Under the pieces are notes generated by a model. That model searched no databases and was not told the origin of the DNA. It worked only from the letters and a program-made list of their open reading frames with translations. The position numbers and the translations under genes are program-made. Source: Chlamydoabsidia padenii (lineage: Eukaryota; Mucoromycota; Mucoromycetes; Mucorales; Cunninghamellaceae). Taken from it: a stretch of DNA of 64,000 bases. The stretch spans positions 1 to 64,000 of the forward strand of contig JAIWND010000032.1 in NCBI GenBank assembly GCA_025330725.1. Direction: 5' to 3'. Shown here in pieces: positions 32,805-44,969 of the stretch (positions are counted from its first letter, which is position 1; every line of letters begins with the position of its first letter).

Positions 32805-34357
32805 ATGGCCCAAAATCCTGCGGCGGCAGCAGCTATTCTTCAACAGATGCCAGCTTTTATGCAAAAGTATCGCCAAAACATTGAAGGACTCAACAACAAT
32901 ATTTTACAAATACGTCAACGGGCTGAAAGAACGGATATCAGTAACGAAGAACGCGATCATTTGCGGGCACAAGAACAAGAACTACAACAACGTTTAATAA
33001 ACTATCAAACCATTCTCAGCAATATCATTCCTCAGCAATTCCAGCAACAACAAGCAGCAGCGTTTTTACGAAGACAACAGCAACAACAGCAACAACAACA
33101 ACAACAACAACAACAACAAATTGATAATACAGGATCATCAACCCCTGGCTCACCTGCTCACTTTACACCTACAAACACTAATGCTGCTACCAACTTCTCT
33201 ACTGTCCAAATGCGTAAGTGGTTTATTACTATTTAGGTGTTGCCTTAATGACTAACGTTTATTTATTGGTGGGCAACAATAGGAAATGCCGCTGTGGCTG
33301 CTGCGACTGGGTCTCCACTAACCAATCCCATCAACACTGTCAACAACATCTCTTCACCAAGACCTTTAATGTCAGCTGCTAATGTCACAACAACAACAGC
33401 ATCAACGACTAATCAAACCTCCCTGCAAACTCATTCCAACATACCAGCAGCACAAAATCAACCTCAAGCAACCAATATGTTTAACTTTTCGACAGGACAG
33501 AACACATCCATGCCACCCATGAATCATATGCTGCCAACAACAAATCCAAATTTCTCTACCGGAACAACAGCTCCTCTGGTGACGTCTTCTCCAATGGTGA
33601 AACAACCCCCTATATCCAACACTTACACGACACCTCCTCCTACTCAACAACAACAAGTGCCTATGTCTGGTCCTCCTAATCCTACTACTTTGGCGGCAGC
33701 GGCAGCAGCAGCAGCTACACGATTCAATCATTCGACAGGATACAATTTGACCACTCCACCACCAGCCACCAACCTTTCTCCAGCAAAACAACAAAAGAAA
33801 GTAGCCCAGGCTGCTGCTGCTGCTGCTGCTGCTGCTCAGGCTCAAAATAATACTGCAGATATCCTCGATTCGGATGGTGTTCCAAGGGTGTTGGCCAAGC
33901 GGAAGATTCAGGAACTGGTGGGTCAGATTGACCCTGCTGAACGACTAGAACCTGAAGTTGAAGACGTAAGTTGTTTGAAAAGTATGTAATTCATGTATTC
34001 TGATCCTCTTTTTTTTTTTTTTTTTTTTAATAGATTCTATTGGAGGTAGCTGATGAATTCATTGAATCGGTGACGACATTTGCATGTCGATTGGCAAAAC
34101 ATCGGAAATCGGATACTCTGGAAGTAAAGGACTTGCAATTACATTTGGGTAAGACTGCGAACATAAGATCATGGCTGGACTCTCAGCTTTTCTTCTTGTT
34201 TTGTATAGAACGGAACTGGAATATTAGGATCCCTGGGTTTGCGTCTGATGATATTCGATCTCTACGAAAACCAACTGTGCCATCAAGTTATCAAGCCAAA
34301 GTACAAGCTGTCAATCACGCCAAACTACAATCATCAGCCAAAAAAGATCATGCATAA
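32805..34357 (+). CDS. TAF12: TFIID/SAGA subunit TAF12
   Basis: Four exons (32805-33213, 33283-33965, 34034-34148, 34209-34357) give 451 residues. The N-terminal half is Q-, A- and T-rich, with a run of about 19 glutamines near residues 87-105 and Ala runs in exon 2. The C-terminal histone fold begins RVLAKRKIQELVGQIDP and continues [51 protein letters not shown], the hallmark of TAF12. There it pairs with TAF4 or Ada1 in TFIID and SAGA. The histone fold is split by introns 2 and 3, and the phase is consistent. It diverges from EXO1 with only 210 bp between start codons. Confidence 0.93.
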
Positions 34358-34678
34358 TCCAGAATTTACCCCTCCCTTATTATAGTTACTGGGTTTGTTT
34401 ATTTGTTTTACATTGTATTTAGTCACAATAAAGAATAATCATATGACATGTTTACTTTTATATACTTTGGTAACTGATAAAATAGTATTGGATATATCAT
34501 CTTTATACGGCAATAACGTTATATACTGTATGTGTTTTGGGTTGTATAATGTCATCATCATGCAAAAAGGCGGAGGATCGGGCGGAGCGGGGTTTGTATA
34601 TATTTTAAACAAAAAAGATAGAGAGAGAGAGAGAGAGATTTTTGGCTTTTGCTTCTTTCTCACCCTTTTATTTTAACA
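34358..34678. other. Intergenic
   Basis: AATAAAG near 34430 ends TAF12. A GA run at 34620-34637 lies in the leader of the glucoamylase gene. Confidence 0.45.
34587..34599 (+). promoter_or_regulatory. Promoter motif of the glucoamylase gene (imperfect)
   Basis: GCGGGGTTTGTAT lies 79 bp before the start at 34679. Confidence 0.4.
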
Positions 34679-35772
34679 ATGATAAAACCCAATATTCTAA
34701 ATACATTATTACTGGTGTTATTCATTACTATATGTTATGACTATACAAGCGATAGACAGTCTTGTATCTATGCACTCGACTCACCTCTTCAAGCAATCTG
34801 GACTAGCCGACGTATTACAACTACTCATTGTGATCAGTCCTTGTTACTGAATCAAACCTGGGTAAAACATCAACGTGAACAAAGCCTCCACTATCTTTTA
34901 CGAAACGTTAATCCTGGTGGCACCAAGCGTGGATTCATTGCCGCCTCACCTTCCAAAGTCCATCCTAATTACTTTTATACTTGGACGAGGGATGCTAGTT
35001 TGGTGACTCTAGTATTGGCGACGCTTCAACAAGACGATTCGACGGAGGATTTGAACCAGGTTCTTTTTGACTATGTTGAATTTCAGCTTCACACACAACG
35101 TATTGCTAATCAAACTCCTTGTCAATGTCTTGGGGAACCAAAATTCAACGCGGATGGATCCACTTTTACTGGTGATTGGGGAAGGTAAGAAGACCAAGTA
35201 GGTTTTATGTATCTTGTTACTCATCCCTTTTATTTCTTTGGGGTTGGGATTTAGACCTCAAAACGATGGACCTGCCGAACGAGCCATTACAATGATTCTC
35301 TTTGCAAACATATTACGGAAACAGCAAGATCATGATGATTATATCAACTCGACATTGAAACCTTCAATCTACTTGGATCTGGATTATGTTGTGAAAACAT
35401 GGGAAACCCCCTGCTTCGATTTGTGGTAAGTGCATGGAATGAATCATATGATATCATTGACTCTCTCTGTGTTTTTTTTTTTTTTTACATTCTAGGGAAG
35501 AAGTCAATGGTATCCACTTCTTTACTTTGATGGTAATGCGACGTGGGTTATTGGATGGATCTACTTTCTCACTTGACCAGGGCGATATGACTCGAGCACA
35601 TCAATACCGACATACAGCAAGACAAATAGAACATCGTCTCAACATGTTTTGGTCATCAAGTGATAACTACATTAAAGTTACTCAAAATCAGGTGAAAGGT
35701 CGACCGAAACCATCGGGGCTGGACATTTCGACTTTGATTGCTGCTAATCTTGCTGCTTCTTTAAATGATGGT

Positions 35773-35804
<32 letters not shown>

Positions 35805-36466
35805 CATAGAAAGAAGAATGCAAACGGAAAACAGTGATTACTCATTCCATCCTTTTTTAGGTTTCTTTACCCCTGGATCAGACAAGGTAACAAAAAAAAA
35901 AAAAAAAAATGCCAATGAAAAATCCCAAAGCATCATCCATTTTAAAACCCCGCTTTTGATACAAGGTACTTGCGACCGCCAAGGTATTGGAGAACACATT
36001 CTCTCAACTATATCCTATAAACAAGAATCTAAACCATGATGGTGTGGCCATGGGTCGATATCCCGAAGATATATATGATGGGTATGGTACTTCTCAAGGC
36101 AATCCATGGTTCTTGGCCACTGCAGCCATGGCGGAACTCTATTACGGTGCGATGATGGAATGGAGAGAACAAGGTAGGGTCCAAGTGAATGAAATTAACC
36201 ATAATTTCTTCAAACAACGTGATCCGGCGGTCGAGTTGGGTCATGTGTATTTCGTTGGCAACCAAGATTTTGATGATCTCCTACATACTCTTGCCTTTGA
36301 AGCTGATCGGTTCTTGATCACCATCCAACATCATCAGCAAGACAATGGTGCTTTATCCGAACAATTCAATCGACTGACTGGGTATCAACAAGGGGCATTG
36401 GATCTTACTTGGTCTTATGCTAGTTTTATATCGGCTCTTCGTATTCGAAGTCTTTTTTTTTTTTAG
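34679..36466 (+). CDS. Glucoamylase (GH15) without starch-binding domain
   Basis: Five exons (34679-35184, 35255-35425, 35496-35770, 35861-35886, 35966-36466) give 492 residues. A hydrophobic signal segment (residues about 8-20) precedes the catalytic domain. Substrate and active-site motifs are FYTWTRDAS (about 99-107), GDWGRPQNDGPAERA, DLWEEVNG (catalytic acid Glu near 227), GRYPEDIYDGYGTSQGNPWF, and LSEQFNRLTGY (catalytic base Glu near 458). The enzyme releases glucose from the non-reducing ends of starch or glycogen. No CBM20/21 module is present, so it may be an intracellular-vesicle or sporulation-type glucoamylase rather than the raw-starch enzyme. Exon 4 is only 26 nt, and intron 3 carries a TA repeat. 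Confidence 0.93.
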
Positions 36467-36670
36467 ATCATCTAGTTAATTAGGTTTATATTGGTCTATT
36501 TAATAAACATACCATGTCATTTATTGTTTTTTATAAAATAAAATAAAAAACTTAAATCTTTATTGCATCAACAAATGTACACACATATAAATATATAAAC
36601 TAAAGGTGGGATGGGGGATGGAGGATGACAATGATGATAAGTAATAAACTAGAGGATGAGTTGGGAAGAA

Positions 36671-38806
36671 TCATTCGGCAAGCGGTACATTGCGTCGTCT
36701 TTTTTCCAATAGAGTTGCATGATCCATCTTGAGTTCAAATAAAGCTTGTGGTTTACGCACTTTGACACGTCGAATAGGCTCCGTTGTTTGACGATTATCT
36801 TTTTGTTGTTTCTTGTGAAGCTGTTGTGCCTTTTCCACCTCTTGGGCGGTTAGTGCTGCTTGAGAGACTTGGGCTGCCGACATCATTTGATTGAGTTGTT
36901 CTTGTAAAGCATCAATTTCAAGGTCGGTTTGTGTATTATCATCTGTTCGGGGTTCACTTGTCGAATCTTCGTCATCACTATTGCTGCTTGTTTCGTTACT
37001 AGAATCATCGTCATCCTCGTCGTCATCGTCACTGGTATCGTTTGCTGAATCATCATCATCGTCAATGTTGTGGATAGAGTTGACAAACATATGTGGTTGT
37101 TTCTTGGCCCGTTTCTTGAGTTTCTTTTCTTCAGCTCCACGTGCCATATTAAGACAGACACCATAGATTTCTTTCATACCAGGTTCAATAATGCGTCGTC
37201 GTTCGGTGGGTGTGGTTTGACCAGAAGAGGTGGTGTTCTTTTGTCGGTAATGTTTCTTGACTTGTTCCGCTTCTGATTCTTGTAACTGTTGTTCTGATTC
37301 TGTTGTTTTATTTTCTACATGTGGCTGTTGTTTGAAAAAGAAAAGGTGAGTGAGTGAGTAAGAGAATGATCGTTACTATTGTTTAATGGATCATTTACTT
37401 ACCTTTTGTTGCATCCATGGATGTTTTAAAAACTGATCAATGGTATATCGTTTCCTTGGATTCATGCATAAAGTGTGAGTGATTAGATCCTTGACATCAT
37501 CAGAGACCACATCCCACCATGGACTAAGGAATTCGTATTGACCTTTAGCGACTTTTTGTGTGAGGTCAGTAATGTCTTCATCAAAGAATGGAGGGAAGCC
37601 ACATAGCATAGTATACAAAACACAACCAAGAGCCCACATATCGACTGATTTTGAGTAGCGCTGATCCTTGACTATTTCCTATATATAAAGTAAGTGTGAG
37701 CATTCCATTTCATTTCATTCTTTATATATATATATATATATATATCTAGTTGTACTTACCGGAGCAGTATAACCAACAGTACCACATGGTGTCATTGTAT
37801 GTTGATCCCACACCACTTTTGATAACCCAAAATCAGCAATCTTGATTCTACCAATTCCACCACCACCAACACCTGGGACAAATTCACCTTCATCCATCTT
37901 GGATTCATCATCAAAGTCAGGTAAAGGAGGACGAGGTTTGGTACGTTCCATAATGGGGATAGGATCAAAGAGTAAGTTTTCAGGTTTGATATCTCTAAAT
38001 GTTTAAAAAGTGAGTAAAGAGTCATCTAATGCATGCACATTTATCTCTGTGTATTTGTGTTTACCTGTGTACCACCCCACGTTCTTCATGAAGATATCGT
38101 AAACCTTCAGCCACCTGACGAATACAATGTCTTGCCAAGTCTTCACTAAAGTAGGTAAGCTTGACAATTTGATTAAAGAGTTCACCACCTTGACATAATT
38201 CCAACACAAGGAAAAAGTGCTACATAATAAAGATTATTGTACATTTTAGATTTCATTTTGTGTACATGTGTATGAATGAGTTAGTGACTTACAGTGGGTG
38301 TTTCGTGGTAGGCCAACATACGGACAACAGATGGATGTTTGAGTGTTTGCATGATCCGTATTTCCTTTAGAATACTGGCTTTCTATTGATATATTAAGGT
38401 GGGGAGGGAAAGATATATAAAGTTGGTTAGTTAGTTTGTTGACTGGGGTTCTTTTTATTCTTACCTGATCCCGTTTGAGCTTGGTTTGGTCGACCACCTT
38501 GACAGCTACTTTTTCATTCGTTTCAGTATCCAAAGCTTCATAAACTATAGAGAATGCACCACTAGAATGAGTGATGAAAAGAAGCAAATAAGTAATCGAG
38601 TTGGACAGGATGGAATCCAGTATCAGGACTTACTCGCCTATTTTTTCCAATAGTTGGTATCGTTCTAATCCATGATAAGAAGGTAATTGTTTCTTTGCCA
38701 GTCGTTCTTCTTCTACAATTCGTTGTGCCGTTTCATACTTGTCGCCATTGGAAGCACTCTTGCTGCTGTGCCGTATAAAGTTGGTGAATTTCGAAAAGAC
38801 AGACAT
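36671..38806 (-). CDS. RCK2: Rck2/Srk1-type MAPK-activated protein kinase
   Basis: Seven exons (38806-38634, 38561-38465, 38382-38293, 38219-38065, 37994-37760, 37678-37403, 37324-36671) give 559 residues. The kinase domain shows IGDGAFSIVYEA (Gly loop), VAVKVV (Lys), LKEIRIM, VVHRDIKPENLLF (catalytic loop), KIADFGLSKVV (DFG) and GTVGYTAPEIVKD. The insert between catalytic and DFG loops (FDPIPIMERTKP through GEFVPGVGGGGIGRIK) is typical of yeast Rck2 and fission yeast Srk1. Those kinases are activated by Hog1/Sty1 stress MAP kinases and dampen translation or mitosis. The C-terminal tail has long acidic D/S runs and a basic end (RRVKVRKPQ). The exact Rck/Srk orthologue is not settled. Confidence 0.9.
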
Positions 38807-40150
38807 TGGTGTGGGGTAAAAGTAATAAAGAGATGTCAAGTAGAGTTGGAATGTAAAGGACAAAGTATAAATAGATTGTAGAAGGAGAGGTATAAAAAAA
38901 ACCGTGTATTAGATGTAGAGTGAAAAGAAAAAGGTTGGAAGAAAAAAGAAAAAGAAAAAGAGGGGAAGAAAGGGAATTTATAAGTCAGACAAAGCGAAAA
39001 AAAAATGACATCATGGTTTTATTTTGGGTGCAGAAATAATCGGGGTTAAAAAAAGATCGAAGAGGGGGAACAGAAAACAACAAGGTCGGTTCCCCCGCTC
39101 TCTTAACATGGATTCTGTACATGTAGATCAATTGTTTTTACCCCATCATTCTAATGTTGCGCACTACCCAGATGTCATACATACACAATGATTTGTATGC
39201 ACAGGTAGGCTTTTTTTTTTTTTGGTTTTTCCGAGAAGGAAAAGAGCGTATGATTGGGTGATGATTCAGAGTTGCATGAAAGCTTTTATACTCTAACAAT
39301 CCATTCATGTGCCCTCTCGTCTCTTTCTTCTCCCTTTTCTGTTTATAGATTGGTTTTCTGTCTTTACCTTTTAATTCGCGCTACTCTGGAATTGAAAGCG
39401 GGATTTGAACTTTATGGGGGGGGGAGAAGGTGAGGATAAAAAGCGGTTCTTCTCTTTTTTTGGCATTTCTCTTCCCCCCCCCCTTTTTTTTCGAAACAAA
39501 TCTTTTGATCTCCCGTGTAATAATTCTGATTGTCACAGGAACTTGGGTCACGAAAAGAAGGTAAACAAAAACAAACCAAATATATCACTTCCACTAAAAA
39601 TGACCTCTTTTTCTTGACTTATATGCCTTTAGGATGCAATTATTGGGACGATAATGAAGACTTCTTCGCATCTGCAAGTCGATTATGAAAAAGAAACAAA
39701 CTCACTAAACACACTCACCCCTTTATTCTTACTAGTTACTTGTGCGATGATTGGCCTGTTACAATACTAGCCTCTTAAACAGACAAAGGACGACAACGAC
39801 ACGACATTAATCACAAAGTAAAACTACACTGCTGGTAATGAATAACGTTAGACTCATTCCTGCGCTCTCAACAAAATGAATATATGAACTTGACCAGTCC
39901 TACAACATCAAACTTGTGTCTTGCTTCAACTCGATTAGGCTTCTAATACACCAACCTTCGTACACTGGAACTTTTGGTAGTTGATAGATCTCCACTCCCC
40001 CTTTATTGCAACCCCTATATCTTCTCAACATCCATAACCTTCCCCCCTTTACACCCAATTATATATACAATAAAGATTAATATTAAATATGTTTATTAAT
40101 GGTGGTTATATAAAGTATCTATCTATAAATATGTGTTTCAATGTAGGATT
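38807..40150. other. Intergenic, no gene seen
   Basis: The kinase leader and promoter lie in the first 300 bp, with TCGGGGTTAAAA at 39049. A further motif copy, GCGGGATTTGAAC, sits at 39398 next to a run of eight G, with no gene recognised after it. The 39405-39617 ORF is low-complexity. The final 150 bp are the 3' UTR of the next minus-strand gene. Confidence 0.45.
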
Positions 40151-41008
40151 CTAATGGCTATTGATGTTAATATCGTGTAACTCTTCTTCGTCAAAATAAT
40201 CTATGGGTGGTGGTAGCCATTGGTACCCAAATGTGGTGGCAATCATTAAATTTATAAAAGACAATTGTATGACAAAGACGTATTGAAGGATGATTTTGAC
40301 CGTGATCCCTATATTGGGCAGAAAACTCGTGATGGTCAGGCCAAGTTGGGTGACAATGGTCAAGAGGCAAAAGACAAGATAAGACCATTTAAATTGCCCG
40401 TAGTATTTAACAAGAAGGACAACATAGGTTGGCACGTACCACCAATAAATCATGTTACTTGCATTTGTCAGATGCAAAAAAGTAGCCAGGGCAGGGATGT
40501 CGGCATTGTCGGCATTTGAAAAAATGATCGACATTACTTGTTGGTTGTTGGGAATACTTGATCCGACACCCATGCAACAGAGGTTCAAGACAAAAATGAC
40601 AAACGTGATAAAGTAAGACATCAAGATAAAAATACCGGCAAGACCACTCTTGAATACGGATTGGTTCCGAAAGGAGAGCAGACGATGGGCGGTGACAATT
40701 GGGATCAAATGAAGGGTCAGGTTGCTGATGGTGAAGAAAAGGATGCGAGCATAATCATAAGAAGTTAGTAAATTGGCTCGGTCAGTGGTCCAGTCACTCA
40801 GTGAAGCCCATGATGTGGCTCGAAAGATGAGCCCATTGATTAGTGTGAATGTGATGATGCTTTGTGGATAGGGCAATGATTGCACTTGTTTGACTTTCCG
40901 TAAACTGGCTATTAATGCAACGATAAAAGTGACAGTAGCGATGATATATAGCTTGGTAATTGTGTCCTTCGCTGAATAGCTACCTTTAACTATATCAAGA
41001 TAATCCAT
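40151..41008 (-). CDS. Polytopic (about 7-TM) membrane protein of unknown family
   Basis: This single-exon ORF of 285 residues starts at MDYLDIVKGS (an in-frame upstream ATG at 41062 is possible). Hydrophobic segments repeat through the length: LYIIATVTFIVALIASL, YPQSIITFTLINGLIF, ARILFFTISNLTLHLIPIV, GLAGIFILMSYFITFVIFVL, YVPTYVVLLVKYYG, SYLVFCLLTIVTQLGLTI and ILQYVFVIQLSFINLM. This suggests seven spans. An acidic cytosolic tail (YFDEEELHD) follows. The layout is like a receptor or channel-type seven-helix protein, but no signature motif is recognised, so the role is open. Confidence 0.65.
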   Translation of the reverse strand: MDYLDIVKGSYSAKDTITKLYIIATVTFIVALIASLRKVKQVQSLPYPQSIITFTLINGLIFRATSWASLSDWTTDRANLLTSYDYARILFFTISNLTLHLIPIVTAHRLLSFRNQSVFKSGLAGIFILMSYFITFVIFVLNLCCMGVGSSIPNNQQVMSIIFSNADNADIPALATFLHLTNASNMIYWWYVPTYVVLLVKYYGQFKWSYLVFCLLTIVTQLGLTITSFLPNIGITVKIILQYVFVIQLSFINLMIATTFGYQWLPPPIDYFDEEELHDININSH

Positions 41009-41089
41009 AAAGTAAAGATGTGATAGAGAGTGTATGTGATAGAGATCAGAGGGAATGAACAAGATCTTTTTATATGCAAACTAAAAAGA

Positions 41090-41100
41090 TCGGAATTTGT
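41090..41100 (+). promoter_or_regulatory. Promoter motif of the 7-TM gene
   Basis: TCGGAATTTGT (plus-strand orientation) lies 81 bp before the start at 41008. Confidence 0.35.
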
Positions 41101-41540
41101 GTAACAGATGCCCTTTCCGTAAAGAAGCCGGGCGGGGTTTCCGATTTTATTCTTGGCAGAGATGTGCGGCTGATAGGTAAAATGATCCAAATCCGGCGAT
41201 AAACCACCGAGATCTTGGCAGACTCATCAAGTCCGCATATCCATATATCATCCATGTGGTTATGATGCTATACGAAGGAGTGGCGCAACCACTTTTCATT
41301 GTAATGGATTAACAACTAGAGATTTACAAAAAAAAAAAAAAAAGAGAGGAAAACCAGGTACAGCATAACTGTTTGTTTCAGGCTTATACTGTTCACCTTT
41401 TCAGGGGTAAAGCATGTTCCGATTTGATCTTTCAGACTCCGTTGCGTAATTTATCCGTCGTACATATCCTTTAACTTGAACTGCCACGACCGTTTCCTTT
41501 CAATTTATGCAGATAGTCTGAGGGAAATCATGGATTGAAA

Positions 41541-41553
41541 ATTTAAATCCCGA
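41541..41553 (-). promoter_or_regulatory. Promoter motif of the CoA-transferase pseudogene
   Basis: Minus-strand TCGGGATTTAAAT lies 64 bp before the expected start of the broken gene, showing that the promoter outlived the reading frame. Confidence 0.45.
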
Positions 41554-41617
41554 CCTTTCTTTCCCCTCTCCTTTCCCCCTTTTTTTTGATGTTTCATTTT
41601 TTCTTCTTTCTTTTCCT

Positions 41618-43355
41618 TTGGCCACTCTTAACATCTCCTCATCAGTGTCCGAAGATGCAAGGAACATTCTGAAGCTCCTTATTGAAGGAAACCCGCACCT
41701 TAAACTTGATGCGGCCACGGTGATGGACCAAATTGACTTTAATGGAACGTCATTACCAAATCTCCCAGGTTGTCTCAAGTCTGGCGCAATTGCTTCTACT
41801 GGTTTTGCAGTGTTTGGAGCCTTGGCTGATCAATTTGCTCGATTGCGATACAAGTAGGTAAAGAAGAAGAAAAGTAATCTCTCTGACTTTACTCATTCCT
41901 TTATTATTTGCTCCTGTTGTTTTAATGGTAGAACAGGGACGAACAAGATTAGGATTAATACTGACCATGCTGGCTACTTTTTATCGTTGGTGTACTTTTT
42001 TCGTGCAAAAGGACATTCTGAAGCACTGGATTTGATCGGGAAGCATGTCAAGAAATACACAGCACAGGAATTGGAAGACATCATGGTCAAACATAAACTC
42101 AGTGGCAGTATATGTTACTCACCTGAAGAATGACTTGCAACTGAAATGGTAAGAGAGGGGGGAGGGGGATATAAAAGAATACGTGTATGTTTGCTAAACT
42201 TATTTGTTAATAGGGTCAAGTTTTAGCCAAACGTCCTCTTTACGATATACGACCTTTTGCTCTAGGTCGTCCAACTGGTTTTACTCCTTCTTCCTCCGCC
42301 ACCAACAAGAAAATATTAGAAGGAATTAAGGTGATTGAATTCGGTAAGGAAGAAGAAAAAAAAAAAAAAGAAAAAGGTATATGACACTTGGTTAACCCCC
42401 CTTTCTTTCTTTCTCTCTAGCACGTATCATTGCTGGCCCTACTATGGGATAGCTTCTCGCTTCTCTCGGTGCTCAATTTGATCAAAGTCAATGCTCCTCA
42501 TTTATACGACCTGACGGAACTTCAATTTAATTTAACTGTCGGGACACATACGGTCGGTCTGAATGCAAAGGATCCCAAGGAAAAATTGGTATTGGAGACA
42601 CTCGTTGGTCAGGTGGATGTCTTTATTGATGGGTATCGACCAGATACATTGGAGAAATTGGGGTTTGGTAAAGAAGATGTGCTGGCCTTGGTGAAACAAT
42701 ATCAAGGAGAACAAGCTACTGTGGTCTATGCGGACGAAAGCTGTTATGGGAATGAAGGTAAAGTAAAGTCATCTCATGGAAGATAATAACAAAAATCTAA
42801 TTCGATCTTTATATATATGTATATATATCCAACCTAATTAGGACCTTATAAAGAATGACCAGAATGGGAACAAACAAGTGATGCAGCATCAGGTGTGTCT
42901 TATCTGTTTGGTCAGTCACTTGGCTTATAAAACCTAGAGTGCCCGTGTTGGAAGTAACAGATCATCTTACTGGTGATGCCTATCTGGTGGTGGCATCCTT
43001 GACAAAATCCGACATGCTTCAGCTCTCACCCAAAGTCGGCTACTTGACTTAAGACGTTATGGATCAGTCTCGAGCCCTTTATCATTGGCCTTCTTACAAT
43101 GATGCGGCAGTGGATATTGATGGATCCATACGAAGCATCATTCGACAGTGGCAACAGGTCCATCCTCATCATTTTGATTTTGATCATCCCGACTCATTTA
43201 CCATTCACTTTGATCGCTCGGGTTTTGGTAATCGTCAACATCCTCGGGTGCCTGTCGATCTTTTGGCACCCGTCGTCCAAATTGATGGTTATCCTTCCGG
43301 TTGGTCTTCTCCCCCACGTCCTTTTGCCTTTGATCCACCGACATTTGATTACTGA
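41618..43355 (+). pseudogene. CoA-transferase family III (CaiB/BaiF) pseudogene
   Basis: Similarity to family III CoA-transferases is spread over several frames. Segments, in order: GCLKSGAIASTGFAVFGALA, DHAGYFLSLVYFF, LDLIGKHVKKYTAQELEDIM, ARIIAGPTMG, LNLIKVNAPHLYDLTELQ, HTVGLNAKDPKEKLVLETL, DVFIDGYRPDTLEKLGFG, and the C-terminal VQIDGYPSGWSSPPRPF. The expected start codon reads TTG. An in-frame TGA comes after SPEE (42132), a TAG after PTMG (42449), a frame change just after that, and TGA and TAA codons near 42857 and 43052. Splice-like junctions survive (for example the acceptor before 42215). Working relatives move CoA between carboxylic acids. The breaks could in part be assembly errors, but there are too many to be likely. 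Confidence 0.8.
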
Positions 43356-43938
43356 TTTAGTGTATAGAATAGCACTAGTTATTCTTCATGTAGAATAAAT
43401 TGTTTATTTGTTTGATTGTAATAGTAATAAAAATCATATTTATGCAAAAACATTAAATGTCCCTGATTTTTTAAATTAAATCCCAGCTTGCCTGTCGATT
43501 CTTTTTGATACAGCACCATGATCCTTTACATTCGACATATTACTTTATCAGAGTCGAAATGACTATTACTCACTGATCCATATCAATGATATAGGAGATG
43601 TTATCTACATTCCCAACCAACCTTATTTAGCCCAGATTCTTGTGTCAACCTCAAATTACCTGTGGATGACTATATTAAATCCCGACACATACCCCTGAGC
43701 TTATCCGAAAAAGGGTGCATTATTGCTACATTGGACTTTTTTTATCTACTGGGACAATAGTTGTAAAAAAGATATGTTTTATTGAGTATGATAAAAAAAA
43801 AAAAAAGGAGAGAGAATGCATGTGGTTTGTATAAAGACAAAATAATAAAAAAGATGATAGAATATAATGAGGGATGGATAAGATAAACTACAAGAGAGAC
43901 AAAAAAGGGAGGAATCTATATAAAACTAAACTACAAAT
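43356..43938. other. Intergenic
   Basis: No gene is seen. AAATTAAATCCCAGC (43473) and ATTAAATCCCGACA (43673) are stray copies of the shared motif. AATAAAAATCATA near 43425 probably ends the former CoA-transferase transcript. Confidence 0.45.
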
Positions 43939-44919
43939 TTACTTTTTTTTGCCTTTTGATTTTGGGCTAGGTTTAGTCACCTTGCCACCCTTGATCCGAC
44001 TAGTTCCTTCAAAGCCAGGTCGAGCCTTTTTACCACCAGCGCCACCTTTTTTCCCCGTTTTCCTATCCTTCTTGGAGTCGATGCGTTTCTGGAGGTTTTC
44101 TGTTCGTTTCTTGATCTTGGATTGTTCATCGTACTTGACTTTTTCTTCACGCTTGTTCCATTCTTGTGCGCTCTTGCTCTTGATCTTTTCTTGTCGCTTG
44201 ATTGTCTTCTTCAATAAAGTGGTGTCGTCCTTGATCTTTTCACCAGTAGCCATAGCTATCGCCTTTTGCCATTCTTGCTTTTCTTGTAAAGATTGCGCCT
44301 AAGAATAAACAAAGATGATCAAATGAGTAATCATAGTCCAAATACATTTATATGTATATATATGTATATATTACCTTGTCCTTATCTTCAGATCTGATCT
44401 TCTCCAACTTTTGTTTTTGATTTTCAATCTTCTTGAGTTGAGTCTTGACATCCACGGCACCCTTCTTCTTTGCAGGTCCACCCACAGCCAATTTACCAAA
44501 CAAGATATCACCATCCATTTTGACAGAATCAGCAGAATTACCTTTGCGTACCTATTTCAGTTTAAACAGTTTTGTCAGTATATTATCCATCATTGTTTTC
44601 TTCAAGTTTTTACCTCTGATTTGGTAGGATCTTTTACTAATTCTTCAGGAGCCACCTTGTTGCCTTTTTCCTTTTGAGCCTTGATTGCTTTCTTTCGGTC
44701 TTGCTTTTTCTTCAATCGTTCGGCGAGAATTGCCTCCCGACTACGAGCTTTATCGGTGTCACTACCAGGTGCGTTTCGTTTTTGACGTTGTTGGACAATG
44801 CGTTCATGGAGTTTGCGTTTCAATTCACTGATTTCGTTCTTGGGTGGCATTGGTTGAAGAGGTTCTAACATGGAAGCAAATAATAAAAAGTCAGTAAGGA
44901 CAAATCACATTGTCTATGA

Positions 44920-44969
<50 letters not shown>

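Larger units (their letters stand above)
41009..41617. other. Divergent intergenic region
   Basis: This is the shared upstream region of the membrane-protein gene and the broken CoA-transferase gene. It holds motif copies at 41090, 41137 (GCGGGGTTTCCGATTTT) and 41541. Confidence 0.45.
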
